From assembly GCA_949825045.1 (NCBI GenBank), contig OX463807.1:11433501-11497500 (forward strand): a stretch of 64,000 bases of DNA, written 5' to 3'. Of the stretch, positions 29,435 to 39,865 are shown piece by piece. The DNA is from Argyresthia goedartella. Lineage: Eukaryota > Arthropoda > Insecta > Lepidoptera > Argyresthiidae. Within the stretch, counting starts at the first letter, position 1. Every line of letters begins with the position of its first letter. The position numbers and the translations under genes were made by a program. The notes under the pieces are model-generated. The model ran no database searches. It worked only from the letters and a program-made list of their open reading frames with translations, and was not told where the DNA came from.

Positions 29435-29772
29435 GCCACAAAGTGTGATTTTAAAGATTTGTGTGACGACTTAGTGCGTGACAGGCTGATTTGTGGTATA
29501 ACAAACAGCTCCTTGAGAGAACGCCTTTTACGCGAACCGGATTTGACGCTCCAGAAATCGATCGATATTTGTAATGTCGCGCAAATGTCACGAGTCCAGG
29601 AAGATACCATAAAAAACAACGAAATTCTTATTACTTAGGTAGTAACAGCATTGGAAACGACGTCGAAGATGCCAGCAAAAGTGCATTGGGTGGAACGTCG
29701 AGGTCGTGGAGAAACAGCCAGCAGAGGCCGGGGGCGAGGTGCATCCTAAGAAATAATCACAGACTACTTGTT

Positions 29773-30182
29773 TCAAGGGTCAAAGCATTCTCTACTACAA
29801 CAAGATACCTCTGGAGATCTTGAAATTGCCATTTGAGCAATTTAAAAACCATATTAAAACGACTTTGTCGAAAAAGGGATATTACAATGTTCAAGATTAC
29901 TTAAATGATGGGACTGTATGGGGTTAATCTGGCTCAACACAGACCTTGCTGTTAATAATTTTGTAATTATTTATTCCTGCTTATTAATTATGATAATGAC
30001 TAAATATTATATTTTGTATTAGTTAGGCATAAGCAATTTTTTAAAAGAGATCTAAAAATCGATTTTCTACGCCCTTCTACTCCCACAGCGGTCCAATGTA
30101 GAGAAGTGGCAAAAAATGACGATTGCTAAGTATATGTAAATATCTACAGTAATAAAGACATTTGGAATTTGGAATTTTAGGG
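29773..30182 (+). mobile_element. Severely 5'-truncated LINE in the old Gypsy element
   Basis: The first part encodes the extreme C-terminus of a LINE polyprotein (YNKIPLEILKLP, FKNHIKTTLSKKGYYNVQDYL) ending in a stop near 29930. A 3' untranslated region follows, ending ACAGTAATAAAG plus a short TTTGGAA tandem tail. ACTTGTT is repeated at 29766-29772 and 30183-30189 as a 7-base target duplication. The same 3' end occurs in reverse orientation near 48660-48700. Confidence 0.85.
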
Positions 30183-30600
30183 ACTTGTTAATCGTTACAA
30201 TAATTTTTCGCGTGTATGTCGCGTGTTTGAACTTTGTACCGACGAAGAGGAGAACCCTGATCAGGTAATTTATTACTTTAATAAAAATAGCAGTGATTGG
30301 TCAGTATTACTTGAAATAAATAATGATGAGATCTCATTTAAAATCGATACGGGCTCAGATACAAACGTAGTTACCTACACAAGATAGGTATGACAGAACA
30401 ATATCTTATACCTACGGTAACTGGGCTGCGTGGGTATTCTGGCGGCGATATCAAAGTGTTAGGTAGGTGTATAGAATATATATTAGAATTCCTGATAGCC
30501 GACGTAAATTCGGAAAGGAGTCTTGCCAAGAATTAAACATAGTGCAGTTGGTACTGACAGTAGTACTCAGTGTGAAGATGAAATAAAACGTCGCTACTAA
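30183..30600 (+). pseudogene. Old Gypsy protease region
   Basis: The frame after the LINE insertion gives VNRYNNFSRVCRVFELC, then EISFKIDTGSDTNVV with the aspartic protease DTG triad. A stop/frameshift comes next, then a TGLRGYSGGDIKVLG-like flap region. Several frame breaks make it inactive. Confidence 0.8.
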
Positions 30601-31314
30601 AAAAATATGCAAATGTGTTCGAGGGTATTGGTTGCATGCCGGGTGAATACAGGATAGGACTAGATAAAAGTATACGCCCTGTAGTACAAGCACCACGAAA
30701 GGTACCTGTTGCTCTTAAAGATAAAATAAAACTTAAATTGGATGAGATGGAGAGACAACAAATTATTGCCAAAGTGGAGGGGCCTTTCGATTGGGTGAAC
30801 AGCATGACCGTGGTTAGGAAACCAAATGGAGATATACGTATTTGCTTAGATCCCAAAGATTTAAATGAAGCTATCAAGCGGGAACACTACCGGTTACCAA
30901 CATTAGATGAAATAACTGCCAACTTGTCCGGGGCGAAGTTTTTTAGCACTTTAGATGCGAAGATGGGTTTTGGCAGTTAAAACTTTGTCCAGAAAGTACA
31001 AATTTATGTACTTTTAATACGGCTTTTGGTAGGTAAAAATTTCTTAGGCTCCCGTATAGTATTACTTCAGCATCAGAGGTGTTCCACAAAAAGCTTTTTG
31101 AGTGTTTTGATGATTTAGGAGACGGAATTAGTCTATTTATTGATGATTTGTTGATATACGGCCGCACTAGAGAAGAACATGATGAGCGCTTAAGAAGTGT
31201 ACTTGATAAGTGTCGTCAAATTGTATGTAAATAAATGCAAATTTGGTTTGTCAAAAATAAAGTACCTTGGACATAAAATAACGCGAAATGGGATTTATCC
31301 TGACGAGTCACACA
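30600..31314 (+). pseudogene. Old Gypsy reverse transcriptase, N-terminal part
   Basis: RT motifs are clear: EGIGCMPGEYRIGLD, RKVPVALKDKIK, WVNSMTVVRKPNGDIRICLDP, FSTLDAKMGF, then in a shifted frame a LPYSITSASEVFHKKL block and the catalytic FIDDLLIYG (near 31136). A further shift leads to KCKFGLSKIKYLGHKI. The sequence stops at the codon for His before the CACA target site of the provirus and resumes after 44368 (TSAIKNMPTP). At least three frame changes are present. Confidence 0.88.
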
Positions 31315-31567
31315 AATTACGTTTGGTCGCAACGAAGGATCCAAAAAAAAACAAAATGCTTTTGACTTATTTTATTAATTAATTCTACAGAGTTGCGACT
31401 TCAATCGATGTAAGATATAAAGTGACTCTGTACAATGGAAAAAACCTAAATTCTAAAAAGTAGCTACGTGACGTTAAATGCACCGTCAGCCGTCTTGGCT
31501 TACACGAGGCACGAATATCAGGTCATCGTCATGGTCGGCGGTATCCGTGGAAAGTACGTATGTAACA
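31315..31567 (-). repeat. 3' LTR of the provirus
   Basis: It is 253 bases long. On the minus strand it begins TGTTACATACG and ends CGTAATT. It is a near-identical partner of 44020-44272, apart from the extra tandem unit in the other copy. Confidence 0.92.
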
Positions 31568-31581
31568 CCTCCCACCGAAGA

Positions 31582-33195
31582 TCAGGAACTATTTGAGAGG
31601 TATCTTCGAAAATGTTGCTGAGACAAGATTAGGATCAAATCTTGTTCTTTCTCAGAATATATCTCTTTAGGTTTATCGGACTCTGCTTTGCCAACTTGTT
31701 TCTTAATATTGACCGTCTTGGTGTAATATTTCCGAATTATGACTGCTATAACGAGTGCACATGCACTGAATAGTATCGTATAGATGGGTATTGTAGTATG
31801 GTACAGACTATTATCTGTAGCCTTCTTCAAATGTACTGGTGACTGTAGGGATATCTTCGTGCTGCTAGCGTGTAGATTTTCCAAGTTGAGAGAGTTCAAT
31901 TCCAAAAGTGTATGCGACTGCAACCCTGCAGTGCTGGTTAATTCATTTCTGGACGGTAATTCAGTTATCTTCAATACTTGTCCTCTGGTACGGTCGTGAC
32001 TGTTAGTTATGGTGAATTCTGGAGTCTGGAGGAAACAGCCATGCGGTAAAACTGCGAGATAGCTGCCTTGGAGTGTTTCGTATTTATTCTGTCCGCAGGA
32101 CGTCTGAATTTTGGTAGGTTTCGGGAAACTTAGGGTGTAGTGCTTATCGTCGAGTTTTTCAAGTGCTTCTTTGGTGAGACTGATGGTGGTCGGCTTGCAG
32201 GACTCGTCGATACGCTGGGCCGTAATAAGTTGCTGGATACAATCTGGTTGGTCTCGAAGCTGGTAGTTGAATTGTTCCTCGCAGAGATACCATACAGTGG
32301 TCTTCGGACATTCTGTCTCTATGTACATGAAATCTTTCTCATGAATTGCTATGTAAGGGGATGTAGGAATAAGGGACTCGTGATTTTTATTGGGTACAAT
32401 AGATAATTTATAAAGGGAATAGATTTTGGATACGACAATCGGTAACTTGAAGACTATGACAATTTCCTTGTTACTATAATATGAGCCTATTTTTATTATA
32501 TCGTAATATTCCCTCAAATCTATATCTAGAAGTTTATCCTTCTGATATATATATCTTAACCTACTTAACATATATTTTAAACTACCTATGGTTAAAGCTG
32601 AATGATAAGTGCTCGATGCACGAATGAAGGCTAAAGTAGTTTCTAACTTAATCAATTCTTCTGTTAAACTATCTATATTATCTCCTAAGATTAAAAGAAG
32701 CTGTGCTAAATGGGCATAGCTAACAAAATCAGCTGATTGGTAGCTCATTACTTTCATTACGTTATTAAGGACGTTTTTAATTTTCTCTTGGTTTTCTATG
32801 ATACTGTTTAAAATAACTGAATGCTGGGACATCCATTCTTTACTGATCGTAATATGATTATTAATTTCTGAAGCTAATTTATCTTCGTTATTTTGTAATA
32901 CTTTAATAGCATTGTTATAATAAGCAGCATCTGTGTAATCGAGATTTCCTGATATACTTTTGATAATGGAACCTAAACCATCAATGAGTCCCCTTTTAGC
33001 TCGACTGGGTTCGAAAGTTAATAATTGTTCAGCTACTTTACCTAGCTTACTACTGAGATAATCAAGGTGGGGCTCAAATAGAGATAAGGTCCTATTATTT
33101 AGCTGAGGTCTAAAACTATCGATTTGACTTTTAACTAAATCGACTTTAGAGTGAATATCCGATAGTGAGATATTACTCGGGTTGGTCCTAGTTTA
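31582..33195 (-). CDS. env: Errantivirus env glycoprotein
   Basis: The frame is open from about 33195 to the stop at 31582. A furin-type site (SRAKR followed by GLIDGLGS, near 33000) separates the surface and transmembrane parts. The stretch after it has the conserved fusion-peptide-like pattern of insect errantivirus envelopes. Helical coiled-coil segments, a membrane anchor near the C-terminus (about 31790-31720) and a short Lys-rich cytoplasmic tail follow. No AUG starts the upstream part. A pyrimidine-rich stretch ending in CTAG just before it looks like a splice acceptor, as expected for a spliced env message, so the signal peptide exon would lie elsewhere. The family mediates membrane fusion. 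I see no internal stop in this frame. Confidence 0.85.
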
Positions 33196-33228
33196 AAGGA
33201 AAGCAGTCCAGGTCCTTCTTCTAAGGAG

Positions 33229-34302
33229 TCAAGTGTTATCTCTTGTGCGTGGGTCTGGTGAAGTAGCAGAATCAATAGTGTCCTGCAACAATTGTGCACT
33301 ATTAGGGACCCTTTTAAGGCGTGATTTTGCTACTGGGCAAGGCTTCTTTTTAGTATAGACATGAATAGGCAAGTCAGCAAGGACTGTATCTTGAGCATAG
33401 CGGGCAGCTAGTTTCTGGCGAGCTGCTAATGGGTTTCGAATGAATATCTGCTGTTCAGGTATAAGCTCTACTTCCGGCTCACGATCTTTATTTCGAGCTT
33501 CCGTTAGCTCGGTACGACGGCTAAGGGATGTCTCGTTTATCATCTCATAGACTTTAGACATTTTGCTACGATGTTCCTGGGTATACTGTTGGAGTAAGTG
33601 TTCAGAAAGATCTATATCGAGAGGATCACGAGGATCGAAGTGTCCTGTTATAATATCTAGGGGTCTACATTTAGTGAAACTATGGATTGAGCTGTTATAA
33701 GCTAGAATAGCATACGGCATGAGATTGACGACGGATTCGTTTTTCTGATTTAATTTTAAGATACGTAAGTGTTCTAATAAAGTTGAATGAAAACGTTCAA
33801 CCATTCCATTTTCATTAGGGGTGTGTGCTGAGATCTTATGATGCTGTATTTTATGGAGTCTAATGAATTCTGAGAATAACTGGTTAGTAAACTCAGTACC
33901 ACGATCTGTTACTGCTACTAGGGGCTTACCGTGATGAGTACAGAAGTTTAAGAGGGCCTGAATCACACTAACTGCGGTACCGTCTCTGAGATGATATGCT
34001 TGAGCATATTTCGAGAAAACATCAACTATGGTAAGGTATTTCTCATTTTGAGCAGTGAAGAGGTCTAGATGAACGATCTCGAATGGTTTAGAAGGGGGTG
34101 GAACAATGTGAAAACGTTGCTTGATAGGACTGCGGTCATATTTAGCTTGACCACAGATAGAACATTCATTAATATACTTGGTTATGTGTTCTTTCATTTT
34201 TGGCCAGTAAAACTTATTAGACAGAGCTAAGTAACATTCAGAAATGCCACGATGGTTAGTTTTACCTTCATGGTATCTCTGAATGATTTCCTGTTGACGT
34301 AA
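33229..34302 (-). CDS. pol: Provirus integrase, C-terminal segment of pol (after the DIRS insert)
   Basis: The frame begins at the DIRS junction (LRQQEIIQRYHEGK), passes an HHCC zinc domain (His in YHEGKTNH, CSICGQ), the DDE core (HLDLFTAQ; VTDRGTEFTN; ENGMVERFHS) and ends in a Lys/Arg-rich tail at 33229. It is the end of the errantivirus pol, whose first part is at 39866-42310. The frame itself is intact. It is cut off from RT by the 5.5-kb insert and by two upstream lesions. In the family the integrase inserts the cDNA with 4-base duplications, matching the CACA seen here. Confidence 0.9.
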   Translation of the reverse strand, partial: LRQQEIIQRYHEGKTNHRGISECYLALSNKFYWPKMKEHITKYINECSICGQAKYDRSPIKQRFHIVPPPSKPFEIVHLDLFTAQNEKYLTIVDVFSKYAQAYHLRDGTAVSVIQALLNFCTHHGKPLVAVTDRGTEFTNQLFSEFIRLHKIQHHKISAHTPNENGMVERFHSTLLEHLRILKLNQKNESVVNLMPYAILAYNSSIHSFTKCRPLDIITGHFDPRDPLDIDLSEHLLQQYTQEHRSKMSKVYEMINETSLSRRTELTEARNKDREPEVELIPEQQIFIRNPLAARQKLAARYAQDTVLADLPIHVYTKKKPCPVAKSRLKRVPNSAQLLQDTIDSATSPDPRTRDNT

Positions 34303-34511
34303 ATTAATGCTTCATGATTCGTTCTCAAGATTGGTACCTAGGAAATATATATTATTCACACATGTAGTAACGCATAGTTTCCACCACTCGTTCACTTAGT
34401 TGAGGGTAGAAACGTGAGTTCTAGCCTTTTTTAAATTTACAAATTTAATAGGGTAGATTCGTTTCTTTCACCGCTCTGGCCCGGCAGTTGGGCTCGACCG
34501 TTCGTCATTCG
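34303..34511 (+). repeat. Left inverted terminal repeat of the DIRS element
   Basis: Bases from GGTACCTAGGAAATATAT to CGTTCGTCATTCG are the reverse complement of 39616-39800. The outermost part (34303-34340) differs from the right end but pairs with the first half of the internal complementary region. Confidence 0.9.
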
Positions 34512-34582
34512 CAATTTAGTGCCCAACCACTCAACACGTATACTCAACACGTGCGTTTTTTCGGGAAAAACAATCTAAAATA

Positions 34583-36334
34583 ATGCCTAAAAGGAAACGG
34601 GACAGATCCCCGAACCTTTTGAACATTTGTAAAAAGTTGAAAGTGTTAGAAAAACAAATTCGTGAAGAAAAACGTCGACGCCCACATCGAGCACGGATCA
34701 TAGAATCTTCTTCCTCTTCATCGTCACGGGAGTCTTCTCCCTCATCAAGAAGCACGCAAGGTATTTACCTATAGTTTTATCAAATATTACTCAGACAAAA
34801 ATAAGTTTGGCGCGAATATCGGTTTGTGTGTAATTCTATGGGAGTTATATCTTACCGATGAAGTCAGACAGTAGGTATATTAGATGTCAGGTTTGCGTGT
34901 AATTCTGTGGGAGTTATACCTTACCTAAATTACATCTAATTCTACGGAATTCTCAACATACCAACACAAAGATGGAAAAATTAACGAAGTCTGGCTTGCG
35001 TGTAATTCTGTGGGAATTATATCTTGCAAATACTACCTGGTTTGTGTTCCATTCTGTGGGAATTTTACCTTACCAGTAATGATTTCATACAAAACCATAA
35101 CTAAGGGTCCGGAAAACCACACGGTCCGGGCTAATATGATACATGTTCACTTTACGAACGATACCGTTAAATTGTGAACAAAAATCGGTTTGCGTCTTAT
35201 TCTTTGGGAATTCTACCTTACCGATATTGTAGATATTTCCCTTCGTAAAAAGTGCTACCTAAGATATATTACTAAGCAACTATATTGCTCGCAGATGGAT
35301 ATTCGCCATACGATGACCATTCCGTGACCATCGAAAAGGACTTGCTCGACATCCTTGATGGCGAAACGAGCAATGCACCCGGAAACATACCTGTGGACAC
35401 GGAGCCGCCGCACACTGAGCCGGGGGCCACCGCCGCCGACCCCGCCACTAGCGAGGTCGCGCGCCTAGCTGCCGCCGCCGCACATGTCGCGCTGCCCGCC
35501 GCCGCCCCCGCGTCGTCGCACCAAGACGCCGCCGCCGCCTCAATGCCTCACGCCGAGCCCCACGACCCCATCGACACGCTCGACCCGACCATTCTGGAAA
35601 TCCTGGGTGATGACCCGACAGCCAAAGTGGAGTACGGCGCATCGGTGCACAGAGAGATCGCGAGTCGATTCGAACATTTCGCTGTCACTGGACTGGACAA
35701 GGAGGTACGCAAGGAATTGACGGACAAATATCTTGTACCGGACAATTGCGTTCGAACGGGAGCGCCGATTCTGAACGACGAAATTCGCGCCGCGCTACCG
35801 GACACAATAGTGAGACGAGACAAAATCTTTCAAGCAAAGCAGAAACAACTGGCTACAGTTATATCGTGTGTTGCTAGCACTATCACCGAACAACTGAGTT
35901 CGAAGGAAAAGAACCACGAGCTCCTCAAAAAGCTCATGGACATGGGTCGCCTCCTCTGCGACATACAACACACGGAGTCACTAGCTAGGCGGCAATTTTC
36001 CCTCTCTTCGCTCAAAAAGGACATGAAAGATCATCTCGTCAATACCAAAATCGACAAAAAATTGTTCGGGGAAAACTTACAGGAGACTCTGAAAACTGCA
36101 AGAGCAGTTAACAAATCTGGATCAGATTTAAAGGTGTCGTCTAAGAACATAAAGAAGAGTCAACCGCAGGCTGCTAAACCACATACGCCAAAAAACTGGA
36201 AGCACCCGGCCCCAGCTCGCCGGCAGCCGCCGCCGCCGCCGCCGCCACGGAGCCGGGACACCTACCTGCGCGAGCAGCCCGCCAGCTCGTCGAAGCGGTC
36301 TGCGCCGCAGCAGAAGACAACCCGCCGCCGGTAG
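34583..36334 (+). CDS. DIRS gag-like protein, two exons (34583-34760, 35295-36334)
   Basis: Exon 1 encodes a basic N-terminus (MPKRKRDRSPNLL), a Lys/Glu helix and a Ser-rich SR-like stretch, ending in CAAG|GTATTT. Exon 2 follows GCTCGCAG at 35294. Joining gives STQ-DGYSPYDDHS in frame. Exon 2 has an Ala/Pro-rich linker, a conserved helical core (DPTILEILGDDP, HFAVTGLDKEVRKELTDKY, VPDNCVRTGAPILNDEI) and a Pro/Arg-rich C-terminus. DIRS elements encode such a putative Gag upstream of RT. The splice is inferred from good signals, in-frame joining and lack of a start codon before GYSPYDD other than one just upstream of the acceptor. It overlaps the start of the pol frame. Confidence 0.75.
34763..35294 (+). 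repeat. Five diverged copies of a 38-base unit in the DIRS intron
   Basis: The core GTGTAATTCTGTGGGA followed by GTTATACCTTACC occurs in variants near 34822, 34890, 34990, 35040 and 35190, spaced about 50-150 bases. Each reads GGTTTGYGTGT...TTCTRTGGGARTT...TACC. The array fills the intron of the gag gene. It may serve as a promoter or processing signal of the element. Confidence 0.8.
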
Positions 36335-38205
36335 ACTCGGTAAGATACGCCGGCCAATTATCACAGTTCCACAAACAATGGGCTCTTATCTCGAGAGACC
36401 AAACTATCCTAAACTGGATCAATGGGTATAAAATACCATTCTCAGAACCTGTCGTTCAGACTCACATACCTGAACCTCCGATATACACTTCTTACGAAAA
36501 GTCACAATTTGAAGAAGCAATTCTGGACTTGCTTACTGTTGGTGCCATATCAGAATGTGCCCCGCACGAACATCAATTTTTGTCAAGCGTATTTTTGCGT
36601 CCCAAACCTAATGGCAAAGTCCGATTTATCTTGAACTTAAAAAGTCTGAATAAATTCATTGCTACAAATCACTTCAAACTGGAAGACCTGCGCACAGCTA
36701 TAAAATTAGTTACCAATGACTGCTATATGACAACCCTGGATCTTAAGGATGCGTATTTCCTAGTAAAAATTCACGATGACTCTAAAAAATATTTGAGATT
36801 CAAATGGTATGATAAAATATTAGAATTCAATGTCCTGCCATTTGGTTTAAATACCGCACCATACGTTTTTACAAAAATCATGAAACCTGTGATCAAACTA
36901 CTACGATTGTGCGGATATTTATCGACGATCTATCTCGACGATATCTTACTCATAGGTCAATCCTATGGTGAATGCATTGACAACGCCGACTTAACAACAA
37001 AGTTACTGCTGGCTCTGGGTTTTAAAATTAACCTACAAAAAAGTGTCTTAACACCAGCTACCTCTTGTAAATTTCTGGGATACATCATCGATTCTCATTC
37101 CATGCAAATAATTCTGCCAAACGAGAAACAAATAGCAATCAAAAAAGAAATAAAAAAGTTTACTCGGATCTCACGCTGTAAGATAAGGAGCTTCGCTCGT
37201 TTACTAGGATTGCTTGTTTCGGCATGTCCCGCCGTAGAATATGGCTTACTATACACTAAAGATTTAGAACGATGCAAGTACCTCAATCTCCAACCAGATG
37301 ATGACTATGAGAAATTGATGAGCATACCCAGTTCATTGTTAACTGAGTTTCAATGGTGGCTGCGAGCGTTGGAAACCCCTGCACACAGAATCAGGGATGA
37401 CACATACGTGACCGAAATTTATTCTGACGCCTCAACGACGGGATGGGGCGCGGCGTGCGAAGGTGAGACCGCTAGTGGCCAGTGGTCCCCCGACGAACGC
37501 AGCCAGCACATTAACGCCTTAGAACTGTTAGCCGCGCTTTTCGCTCTTAAGATCTTTGCCAAAGATCACACCAATTGCCAAATACTCTTACGGGTGGATA
37601 ACTCCACAGCAATAGCATATATCAACCGCATGGGTGGGGTACAATACCCCCACCTCACCGAAATAGCAAGGAATATTTGGAAGTGGTGCGAATCTAGGAA
37701 AATATTTGTTTTCGCTAGCTACATAAAATCTACTGATAATCATATCGCTGACGCCGAATCTCGGCGCAACCATCCTGATATCGAATGGGAGCTATCAGAG
37801 CATGTATACAATACGATAGTCAAACAGTTCGGCGAACCTAATATCGACCTTTTTGCCAGTAGAATAAACAAAAAATGTGATATTTATGTATCTTGGCATA
37901 GGGACCCAGACGCGTACACTGTGAATGCATTCACCATGAATTGGTCAAAACATTTCTTCTACGCATTCCCGCCATTTTCAATTATTCTCAAAGTTATGAG
38001 AAAAATAATGCTAGATAGAGCCACTGGTATCGTGGTTGTGCCAGCGTGGCCGACACAAGCCTGGTACCCAGTGTTTACGAATCTTCTGATATCGGAATGC
38101 ATAACCTTCAATCCCCGTGAACATATGTTGTTTTCCAATTCCAGTCGCCGGAACATCCAGAGCAACCTTACCCTGGTGGCCGGGATTTTGTCAGGGCGGC
38201 GTTGA
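36200..38205 (+). CDS. DIRS reverse transcriptase / RNase H
   Basis: An AUG is available at 36529, but the conserved frame continues upstream (AGQLSQFHKQWALISRDQTILNW from about 36350), overlapping the gag end. Expression may therefore need frameshifting or reinitiation. RT motifs: VFLRPKPNGKVRFILNLKSLN, TTLDLKDAYF, LPFGLNTAP, and the catalytic YLDDILLIG (about 36935). The RNase H part has EIYSDASTTGWGA, INALELLAALFAL, LRVDNSTAIAYI and an ADAESR end. The C-terminal region (PNIDLFASRINKKC, YAFPPFSII) is the usual DIRS extension. No stop interrupts it. It overlaps the recombinase start by four bases. Confidence 0.9.
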
Positions 38206-39158
38206 TTCATCGCAAGGTTCCGCAATCTTCCATAGAAATTATGATGGCATCTATTTCGCGTAACTCATTTAAACAATACGATTGTTATTTCAGAAAATGG
38301 TATGAGTTCTGTAGGACACAAGGCTTCAGTACATTTGAGGCGCCAATTCCAAACATAATCGAGTTCCTAACCAATGTCTTTGACAACGGCGCACAATATG
38401 GCTCCCTAAACAGCTGCAGGTCAGCTTTGGCTTTAATATTAGGACATTCTATCTCGGAAAACGACAACGTGCAAAGATTTTTCAAAGGTGTATTCAGACT
38501 ACGCCCTCCGGCGCCCAGGTACGATGTCACCTGGGACCCAAACCAAGTCCTCAACTTGCTGTCTACATGGTACCCAAACGACGAGCTGTCACTAGAACAA
38601 TTATCTAGGAAATGTTGTACCCTTCTAGCACTCGTGACAGCACACAGAGTGCAAACTTTATCCTTGGTCAACATGAACAATATTGAACATTCATCAACAC
38701 AAATTACAATAAAAATACCGGACTTAATAAAAACCTCACGGATTGGCTCTAAACAACCCATACTTCACCTGCCTTATTTCACAGAAAAGCCTGAAATATG
38801 TCCAGCCAAATCTTTGGTTTCTTACATAAATAAATCATCGCTTCTTCGTAAAACCGAAAGATTATTTATCAGTTTCAAAAAACCTCACAAACCAGTGACG
38901 ACTCAAACACTGAGTCGCTGGATAAAAACTACTCTCAAAGAAGCAGGAATTGACGTCTCAATATTCTCAGCACACAGCACCCGCCATGCGTCAACGTCTC
39001 ATGCTCATCGACAAGGCGTCAGCATAGACCAGATCCGGTCGACTGCTGGCTGGAGCAACAACTCGGCAACATTTGCCAAATTTTATAACAGAAATGTGAT
39101 CAGCACTGACGACGGAGCACTGGCCGTGGCCAAGTCTGTCGTAAACCCTCAATCATAA
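38202..39158 (+). CDS. DIRS tyrosine recombinase
   Basis: This 318-residue protein inserts the circular cDNA in place of an integrase. A core-binding domain covers residues 10-115. The catalytic domain shows Arg I in TAHRVQTL (near 148), HSTRH as the HxxR box (near 258-261), an AGWSNN box (near 284) and the nucleophilic Tyr in FAKFYNR (near 297). These are the RHRY residues of the phage-integrase family. Its ATG overlaps the RT stop (ATGA), typical of translational coupling in DIRS. No disruption is seen. Confidence 0.93.
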   Translation: MIHRKVPQSSIEIMMASISRNSFKQYDCYFRKWYEFCRTQGFSTFEAPIPNIIEFLTNVFDNGAQYGSLNSCRSALALILGHSISENDNVQRFFKGVFRLRPPAPRYDVTWDPNQVLNLLSTWYPNDELSLEQLSRKCCTLLALVTAHRVQTLSLVNMNNIEHSSTQITIKIPDLIKTSRIGSKQPILHLPYFTEKPEICPAKSLVSYINKSSLLRKTERLFISFKKPHKPVTTQTLSRWIKTTLKEAGIDVSIFSAHSTRHASTSHAHRQGVSIDQIRSTAGWSNNSATFAKFYNRNVISTDDGALAVAKSVVNPQS

Positions 39159-39410
39159 TAAGATTTATTAATCTATTTTCCCTTAAATCACCCAACAATA
39201 TCGTTGCATTGAAAAAACATTTAGTTTTTATTCTTAGCTTGGTAACCTACTGTTATGATGTTTTCTATACTTAGAATTATAAGCATATAAGTGTATACCT
39301 ATAATCATCATTAATACAATAATTGATTAATCAAAATATTTTTCTTTATTTTATAGAGATAAATATCAAAATAATAAGTATCATTGCTGTTTCCAGAACA
39401 CTCTCAAAGT

Positions 39411-39549
39411 CTACATGTGTGAATAATATATATTTCCTAGGTACCAATCTTGAGAACGAATCATGAAGCATTAATTAATGATTAAACGAACTTACCAAGT
39501 GACGTTCTATCATAATTATGCGAATGATTCGTTCGAAGAGATTGGTACC
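39411..39549 (+). repeat. DIRS internal complementary region
   Basis: The first part (to about 39475, ...GAATCATGAAGCATTAAT) is the complement of the left end (34303-34365). The rest (TAATGATTAAACGAAC... to ATTGGTACC) is the complement of the extreme right end (39785-39864). It serves in the family as a template that joins both ends into a circle. Confidence 0.92.
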
Positions 39550-39615
39550 ACCCTCCCACCCTTGAGTTTCCCAATATTCCTGGAAACATCAAACCTTCAC
39601 GTGGTGGACCCTAAA

Positions 39616-39865
39616 CGAATGACGAACGGTCGAGCCCAACTGCCGGGCCAGAGCGGTGAAAGAAACGAATCTACCCTATTAAATTTGTAAATTTAAAAAA
39701 GGCTAGAACTCACGTTTCTACCCTCAACTAAGTGAACGAGTGGTGGAAACTATGCGTTACTACATGTGTGAATAATATATATTTCCTAGGTACCAATCTC
39801 TTCGAACGAATCATTCGCATAATTATGATAGAACGTCACTTGGTAAGTTCGTTTAATCATTAATA
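39616..39865 (+). repeat. Right inverted terminal repeat of the DIRS element
   Basis: It is the reverse complement of the left repeat over CGAATGACGAACGG to CCTAGGTACCAAT, plus a unique outer part (to CATTAATA) that is copied in inverse form in the internal complementary region. Confidence 0.9.

Larger units (their letters stand above)
27261..29638 (+). pseudogene. gag: Old Gypsy gag, split by an LTR element (27261-27643 and 29435-29638)
   Basis: The frame starts at MVSVLPPPQLFIF and has the retrotransposon gag pattern (WERWKSSFQIYFDAC, then after a TAG at 27459 CKQLNDADSIKDLKSLFTKF, QYSFELRKLA). Removing the insertion rejoins KLA to TKCDFKDLCDDLVRDRLICGI without a frame change. It continues to a stop at 29638 after a region resembling the end of the capsid part. 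A zinc knuckle (CCHC) is not found. The TAG and the missing C-terminus make it non-functional. Confidence 0.85.
34303..39865 (+). mobile_element. DIRS-type tyrosine-recombinase retrotransposon, apparently complete
   Basis: Three plus-strand coding regions (spliced gag-like, RT/RNase H, tyrosine recombinase) are framed by inverted terminal repeats (34303-34511 and 39616-39865). An internal complementary region at 39411-39549 pairs with the outer parts of both ends, the signature of DIRS circles. No target duplication is visible: removing the element restores the provirus frame (VKE to LRQQ) at a GTAATTC site, as expected for recombinase-mediated insertion. All three frames are open, so the copy may be active. 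Confidence 0.93.

Noticed and set aside
35448..35823. Minus-strand frames across the DIRS gag
   Set aside because: They are antisense shadows of the Ala/Pro-rich plus-strand frame.
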